64,000 bases of DNA, from positions 186,001-250,000 of the forward strand of contig JALDRB010000004.1 in the NCBI GenBank assembly GCA_031316155.1, given 5' to 3'. The translations under genes and the position numbers were made by a program. Below, one piece after another: positions 59,390 to 64,000 of this stretch. This DNA is from Candidatus Scalindua sp. Lineage in GTDB: Bacteria > Planctomycetota > Brocadiia > Brocadiales > Scalinduaceae. The notes under the pieces were generated by a model, which saw only the letters and a list, made by a program, of their open reading frames with translations, was not told the origin of the DNA and did no database searches. Each line of letters opens with the position of its first letter. The stretch's first letter is position 1.

Positions 59390-60895
59390 CTAGAGAAACT
59401 TTTTTGTATATATGGCAGATAATTCCTTAAATAATCTTTCTGCTTCTTGGCCTTTTTCTTCGCATTTTTTTATCTTTGGCCATTCACTTTTTGGAAACCG
59501 AACGTATAAAGGAAATGTTCTCTGGAGCCCAAGCAGTTCCTCTCTGGAAAGTTGAGGCATATCTAATACTGTTTCTGAGCGATAATCTCCTGCAAAAGTG
59601 TCTTTTCGTGTAAGTCCCTCCGCATCACAATATTCGCGGAGTGCTGTACCTTTATAAGGATTATAAAGAGATACCATAACACCTGGAACATTTATTTGCC
59701 TGTTTAACTCGATCGTCTCAAAGATTTGATCTCTCGTTTCAGTGGGAAAACCAATGATATTATTAGCGCTTACTCTGAGATTGGACTTTTCAAGAATTTT
59801 GAATGCCTTTAAAATTGCTTCATCAGACATATTCCTTCCAAGAAGATTACGCCTCAAGTTCAGATTTCCACTTTCTATACCAAGACTAATTCCTTCACAA
59901 CCTGAAGATTCAAGAAGTTTAATATTTTCTTCATTAATTGACTCAGGTCTGGCCTCAATCCAAAATGGTATATTCACTTCTTTATATTGTTCAATAAATT
60001 CTATTATTCTCTCCCGTTTTGTCGTAAGAAAGCTCTCAGCTACCAGATATGCAAACTTCAAATTGTATTTCTCTTTTTTCTCCTTCATTTCGTCGATGAG
60101 CCTTTTGATACTTTTTTCTCTATAATAACCTCCGTTGCTTGCGTACAGTTTATTTAGTCCGTAATCACTGCAGAACCGGCAACTGTAAGGGCAACCTCTA
60201 TTCATTTCAAAGGTACCTGTCATAGAGATCTTTCCTCCCATAGGCTTGTAAAATCTCCTGGGCTCGAAGATAGACCAGTCCTGAAATGGCAAATCTTCCA
60301 GGCTGACAGGCCTTCTAATTCCATTTTTGAATATCCTGCTATCTTTCTTAATCCACAAGTTTTGTACGGTAGTTATATCCTGTTGTTGTATAATCTTAGT
60401 ACACAGTTCAACGAGTGCATATTCTCCTTCTCCAACGCAAACCATATCAACACAATCTTCAGCAATAATTTCAGCTGGAGCAAATGTAGCAAAGATACCT
60501 CCTACAATCGTCTGAGCACTATAATACTTTCTTATACTTTTAAGCATTTTTATTCCGAGTTCATAAGTACATTCGATACATGACAAGCCGATAATATTCG
60601 GTTCATACTCTTCCACCATCTTCTTAAGGTCTTCAAACAAATCTGTGTTTTTATATACTAATCCGAACTCTTCACGATTTGTTTTTCTTACCTGAAGTGT
60701 CTTTACTCTTGCGTCGTCCCCTGTTTCGCTTGCTGTTTTATAAAAGGTAGTATCAAAAAGTTTAACCTGGAACTCTTTTTCTTTGAGACATGCAGATATT
60801 AATGATAGCCCCACTGGCAGCAGGACATCCATCATTGTGTTGCAGTTAATTAACAAGATCTTAAAATCTTTATTTTTCATGTTTACGGTATCCAA
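59390..60895 (-). CDS. B12-binding domain radical SAM protein
   Basis: The 501-residue protein has an N-terminal cobalamin-binding domain (about 10-170; VGGIFATFAPAEIIA and CVGEGEYALVEL) and a radical SAM core with the [4Fe-4S] motif CPYSCRFC near residues 235-242 in NRGCPYSCRFCSDYG. Then come strands with SLGIESGNLNLRRNLLGR and IIGFPTETRDQI. It belongs to the class B-like SPASM-free group that carries out methylations or ring rearrangements; the substrate cannot be told. It is preceded by 257 bases without a gene; the TIM-barrel gene upstream on the same strand may be in the same transcript. Confidence 0.88.
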   Translation of the reverse strand: MDTVNMKNKDFKILLINCNTMMDVLLPVGLSLISACLKEKEFQVKLFDTTFYKTASETGDDARVKTLQVRKTNREEFGLVYKNTDLFEDLKKMVEEYEPNIIGLSCIECTYELGIKMLKSIRKYYSAQTIVGGIFATFAPAEIIAEDCVDMVCVGEGEYALVELCTKIIQQQDITTVQNLWIKKDSRIFKNGIRRPVSLEDLPFQDWSIFEPRRFYKPMGGKISMTGTFEMNRGCPYSCRFCSDYGLNKLYASNGGYYREKSIKRLIDEMKEKKEKYNLKFAYLVAESFLTTKRERIIEFIEQYKEVNIPFWIEARPESINEENIKLLESSGCEGISLGIESGNLNLRRNLLGRNMSDEAILKAFKILEKSNLRVSANNIIGFPTETRDQIFETIELNRQINVPGVMVSLYNPYKGTALREYCDAEGLTRKDTFAGDYRSETVLDMPQLSREELLGLQRTFPLYVRFPKSEWPKIKKCEEKGQEAERLFKELSAIYTKKFL

Positions 60896-61151
60896 AAATA
60901 ACCACAGAGGATTATTGTAAAATCGTTTGTTTATGTGTTTTGATAAATTATTACATTACTGTATGGCCGTCTGGACAAGCAAGCTCGGCCAACAATCTTT
61001 CCGGCAGGCATAGAGTCTGCAACGTTATTGAAAACATGACAATTTCTACAGCGTAGGACTTTTATTGCAAAATATAATAACCTATCAAGTTTATATACAT
61101 TTTTAAAGATTTTTGTTTCGCAATATATGCGTCTGAGTGAGTCTGGTAATT

Positions 61152-61958
61152 TTACCTTTTTACTATATCTTTAATCCACTCCATACCTTCTTTAACCTTG
61201 TATGGTATTTTGTCGTAATAGGTACGGTTGTATTCAAATACGATATCACAATCCTTATTACATGATAAAATTATTTCCAGAGTTTTTTTTATATCTATCC
61301 ATCCATCGCTAATTTTTTGTGAGGGATGTACGGGTACATGGTTATGTTTCTTACAGTGATCTAAATCTTTTGTATTCCAAACATGGATTGACTTTGTATA
61401 CGGTGCCATTGTTTCTATGTCATTAAGAAAATTTCGGTTTCGAGCTTTAGCTATAAGGAATGTGTGACCTATATCAATACAGATACCTAACAAGGGATGG
61501 TCTGAGACAAAATCAACAAACTGAATTGGTTTGTGAAAATATCCGGAATATCCCCCGAATTCAATATTAATGGGGACATCATACTTGTCTGACAATTTAC
61601 AGAATATTGATCTTGCCTTACTTACATGAGTCATTACTTTTTTTCTGTTATTTGAATCATCCTTCCAGACCAAATGCGTAACGATAAAATCTGCCTCCCA
61701 ACTTTTTGCATAATGAAGAGTACTGTTAATTAATCGAAAAGAAAGTTCTCTTTTTCTAGGGGATTCGTTTAGAAAAAAGGTTGAAACACCAGAATGAGGG
61801 AAATAAGATGGCCTGAAAAATGGTACATGAAAACTATAGGGTTGTTTCTTTGTCTTTAAGAATGTTTTGAGTTGCCCTAATCTATCTCCTGAAAAATCAA
61901 AAATCTCGTATCTGCCAATTCCCGTGTGTAAAAGGTCCGCAGGCTTTGTTCTCTCCAT
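61152..61958 (-). CDS. Sugar phosphate isomerase/epimerase-type TIM-barrel protein
   Basis: The 268-residue protein is of the AP endonuclease 2-like xylose isomerase fold. Candidate metal ligands are the glutamate in NIEFGGYSGYFHKP, and aspartate and histidine in GICIDIGHTFL. The N-terminal half has the pattern of a sugar epimerase (LLHTGIGRYEIFDF, then HVPFFRPSYFPHSG). The substrate is unknown. It lies upstream of the radical SAM gene on the same strand, and may act in the same pathway. Confidence 0.8.
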   Translation of the reverse strand: MERTKPADLLHTGIGRYEIFDFSGDRLGQLKTFLKTKKQPYSFHVPFFRPSYFPHSGVSTFFLNESPRKRELSFRLINSTLHYAKSWEADFIVTHLVWKDDSNNRKKVMTHVSKARSIFCKLSDKYDVPINIEFGGYSGYFHKPIQFVDFVSDHPLLGICIDIGHTFLIAKARNRNFLNDIETMAPYTKSIHVWNTKDLDHCKKHNHVPVHPSQKISDGWIDIKKTLEIILSCNKDCDIVFEYNRTYYDKIPYKVKEGMEWIKDIVKR

Positions 61959-62304
61959 ATTGAGTAGATGTTACTTTTGTCAGATTTTCCTGTAACTATT
62001 ACAACGATGTAATCTGGTTTGTGATTAAAATATTTATTGATATTTAATTGTTTTTGCAGTTGTAATTTCCAACAGTATACACGTTTTTTGCTGAGGGGTA
62101 AATATTTTTATTAATTAATTTTATGCTAAGATGTGTGATTGCAAAACAAAATTTACAACTTTTTTCAGGCTATTGATAAAGTTAAATAAGATACTTCCGA
62201 TTATATATATGAGATATAAAATATTCAAAAAATATACAAACTCCTACATTCTAATTTTCGTTTGGAGAAGAGTCCTCAAATGTATTGGAGAATTGAGCTG
62301 AATA
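61959..62304. other. AT-rich intergenic region
   Basis: No gene, tRNA-like structure or repeat was recognised in these ~345 bases. Confidence 0.4.
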
Positions 62305-62445
62305 ATGAATACTAAGGTAAAGCCATCCCTAAAACTTAACCAAGAGCTTATTATCGTATTTCTATTAGTAGTTGTTACGGGATTGATATACTTTATTGCA
62401 AACAATCACTACTTTCTTGTGACTACTCAGAGGGGCACTTCTTAA
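62305..62445 (+). CDS. Small single-TM protein (46 residues)
   Basis: The frame reads MNTKVKPSLKLNQELIIVFL, then LVVVTGLIYFIANN, then a short polar tail. A charged start precedes one membrane segment at about 14-33. GGAG lies 14 bases upstream. It may be a real small membrane protein or the cut-off N-terminus of a longer sensor whose HD-GYP domain survives as the fragment at 62565-62812. Confidence 0.4.
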   Translation: MNTKVKPSLKLNQELIIVFLLVVVTGLIYFIANNHYFLVTTQRGTS

Positions 62446-62564
62446 TTTCTTTTACCTACCGGTCATGTTAGGTTCGTAATTTTTCGGAAAGAAACACGCA
62501 ACATATTCTGCGTTTTTTTTATCTGTACTCATGGTGTTTTCCATGGTCTATTTTATTCCAAACA

Positions 62565-62812
62565 CAAAAATATGATGGAAAAGGATATAATAAATTAATG
62601 GGGGAATCTATTCCGGTAGGAGCCAAGATTATTGCTATAGCAGATGTATACGATGCATTGACTACTGATAGACCGTATAGAAAAGCACTTTCGCCTTTAG
62701 AGGGGAAAAATGAAATAGTAAGGGGGCTGGAACAGACTTTGACCCTGAAGTTGTGAAACATTTTGAACATATCTTTCCAAAGCTGAATGTAGAGGAACCA
62801 TTGATTAACTAA
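62565..62812 (+). pseudogene. HD-GYP domain remnant (5'-truncated, frameshifted)
   Basis: The frame gives KYDGKGYNKLMGESIPVGAK, then IIAIADVYDALTTDRPYRKA, the GYP half of an HD-GYP cyclic-di-GMP phosphodiesterase. The HD half and catalytic HD dyad are absent upstream. One base missing from the G run 62722-62726 breaks the frame; adding it restores GTDFDPEVVKHF and an end at 62812. The gene is truncated at its 5' side, so the fragment is not functional by itself. Confidence 0.75.
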
Positions 62813-62920
62813 AGTTAGCGGTAAATCATACTGAAATGTTATCCTTATACTCTTTACATTGTCTGTTACACAGGGCGAAAAATACAAAACCATGTTTATG
62901 ATATTAATGAGGGTAGCTTG

Positions 62921-64000
62921 ATGCATATGAAACAAATCGAGTGTAAATTGATTGACGGTAACTCTGTTTCAGGTCGTTTAGAGCGGCAATTTCATCCAGT
63001 TGAAGGAGAGGTGGCTATACGCTGTCAAGGCAAGGTTCAAGTCTATTCTTTGGATCAGATTTGCTGTATTTTGTTTGTAACCGATTTGAACGAACCTCAT
63101 CCACTTCCAATGCCGGGTGAGATAGATGAGGATGTGGAAACAAAAGGGAAAGAAATTTACCATGTACGCGTACAACAGCGGCAGTTTGAAAATGATACTG
63201 CACAAGGGTTTTATGGTATTCCACAAAACCAGGAAGACGGACACTGTCGCATTTTTTTCCCAAAGACGGGAATCGTGAGCCGGAGAAAACAACTACCGGT
63301 CGAAGAAATTCAGAAAGATCTAAGCACCATTCCTGGTATTCCCATTCAAGATGGACAGCCCGAACAACAAAACTTGAGAGGTGATTTGAGAAGCGAGAAT
63401 ATTGAAGAACAACAACCTATTCCTCAAGAAAACATTCTTAGGGTATTAAGGGAAGGTGGAGGGCGTGATAAATGGAAAAATTCACTTGTTGGAAACATAT
63501 TGCTTTCGTTCAATCTTGTTACCAAGGAGCAAGTTGATGAGTCACTAAAACAGCAGAAGAACAGCAAAAAGAAGTACTTGGGGCAAATCCTCATTGAAAA
63601 TAAAATTATTACAGAAAAAGACCTCTTGATGGCCTTATCTCTGAAATTTGGTTTGAGTTTTGTGGATCTGCGTGATATACCGACCAACCCCAAAGCACTT
63701 GAGAAGGTTTCAATTGATCTTGTAAGGGAATTACACATCTTTCCTATCGATTTTGATGAGAAGAAAATTACCATAGCGACTGCTGACCCTACTGACCTAA
63801 ATTCTATGGATACTTTGCGTTTTCACACAAACCGTTGGGTAGAAATGGTAATTGCTACGTCAAATCAAATCGGAAAATTTATTGATAAATTCTATGAGGA
63901 AGAGTGTGAGTTCTCTGATGTTAATATAGATGATGCAATTGCTCATATAGAACATGACATTGATAGCAATGATGTATCTCTGAAAGATGAGGCGGAAACA
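62921..64000 (+). CDS. GspE/PilB N-terminal (MshEN) domain protein with a PilZ-like N-terminus, partial
   Basis: The frame is open from ATG 62921 to the window edge (360 codons) and continues beyond it. GAGG precedes the start. Residues 1-115 (IECKLIDGNSVSGRLERQFH, GKVQVYSLDQICCILFV) resemble a PilZ/DUF6982-type small beta domain. Residues ~185-340 match the N-terminal domain of type II secretion/type IV pilus ATPases: LVGNILLSFNLVTKEQVDESL, KYLGQILIENKIITEKDL, PTNPKALEKVS and IDLVRELHIFPIDFDEKKITIATADPTDL. The following ATPase domain, if any, is outside the window. It may couple c-di-GMP or surface signals to pilus machinery. Confidence 0.85.
   Translation, partial: MHMKQIECKLIDGNSVSGRLERQFHPVEGEVAIRCQGKVQVYSLDQICCILFVTDLNEPHPLPMPGEIDEDVETKGKEIYHVRVQQRQFENDTAQGFYGIPQNQEDGHCRIFFPKTGIVSRRKQLPVEEIQKDLSTIPGIPIQDGQPEQQNLRGDLRSENIEEQQPIPQENILRVLREGGGRDKWKNSLVGNILLSFNLVTKEQVDESLKQQKNSKKKYLGQILIENKIITEKDLLMALSLKFGLSFVDLRDIPTNPKALEKVSIDLVRELHIFPIDFDEKKITIATADPTDLNSMDTLRFHTNRWVEMVIATSNQIGKFIDKFYEEECEFSDVNIDDAIAHIEHDIDSNDVSLKDEAET

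Noticed and set aside
1..64000. CRISPR arrays, rRNA or tRNA genes
   Set aside because: No regularly spaced short repeats and no rRNA or tRNA signatures were seen in reading the intergenic regions. A tool-based scan would be decisive.

Overview
The window is chromosomal DNA, roughly 40% GC by eye, from a Gram-negative-type bacterium with an outer membrane. Supporting genes are hldE (LPS heptose activation), an RND efflux pump, an AsmA-like protein, murJ and secreted or lipoprotein products. Anaerobic metabolism is indicated by a full-length pyruvate:ferredoxin oxidoreductase. The mix of families (DUF2760 with two Hsp70-like proteins, DUF4438, PhzF, J-domain/TPR, MshEN-type protein) fits a planctomycete of the anammox order Brocadiales (Scalindua-like). 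That placement is inferred from gene families, not shown directly.

Layout. 1-7.1 kb: housekeeping genes cutA, hldE (opposite strand), rpmE-prfA, prmC, an aldo/keto reductase coupled to a RidA-like protein, and an exported HMA protein ending at a clear terminator. 7.2-12.2 kb: an accessory graveyard with a frameshifted DUF2971 gene, remnants of a VapC-type PIN toxin and an ORF6N protein, a cloverleaf-like structure, copies of a hairpin-rich dispersed repeat, a HAD phosphatase, and an IS110/IS1111-type element that split one repeat copy. 12.3-17.8 kb: a DUF2760 protein and two divergent Hsp70-like proteins in one operon, the best candidate for an undescribed system. 17.9-22.9 kb: an exported protein and a giant secreted alkaline phosphatase carrying a tandemly duplicated FN3-lectin-lectin cassette. 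22.9-34.5 kb: cation/proton antiporter, PhzF, RND pump and adaptor, UMF1-type MFS transporter, DUF4438, TPR protein and a frameshifted membrane protein. 34.6-43.4 kb: murJ, thiE, purF-purM behind a consensus promoter, pssA, nth, purC and a J-domain/TPR protein with a non-standard start. 44.6-53.6 kb: AsmA-like protein, ftsH, scpB and nifJ. 54.1-64 kb: ECF sigma/anti-sigma pair, lipoprotein, DUF2064 and DUF3108-type proteins, an LPG-synthase-like flippase, a B12-binding radical SAM enzyme, a TIM-barrel isomerase, an HD-GYP remnant, and the 5' part of a GspE/PilB-N-domain gene running off the window.

A recurring oddity is loss of single bases, mostly in homopolymers, breaking several otherwise intact genes (alkaline phosphatase, RND adaptor, the 34-kb membrane protein, DUF2971, HD-GYP; purM also has a frameshift). 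The number of cases, including one in a core purine gene, makes uncorrected indels in the assembly a serious possibility. The 8-kb remnants and the transposase amber codon look like real decay. I found no tRNA, rRNA or CRISPR array.
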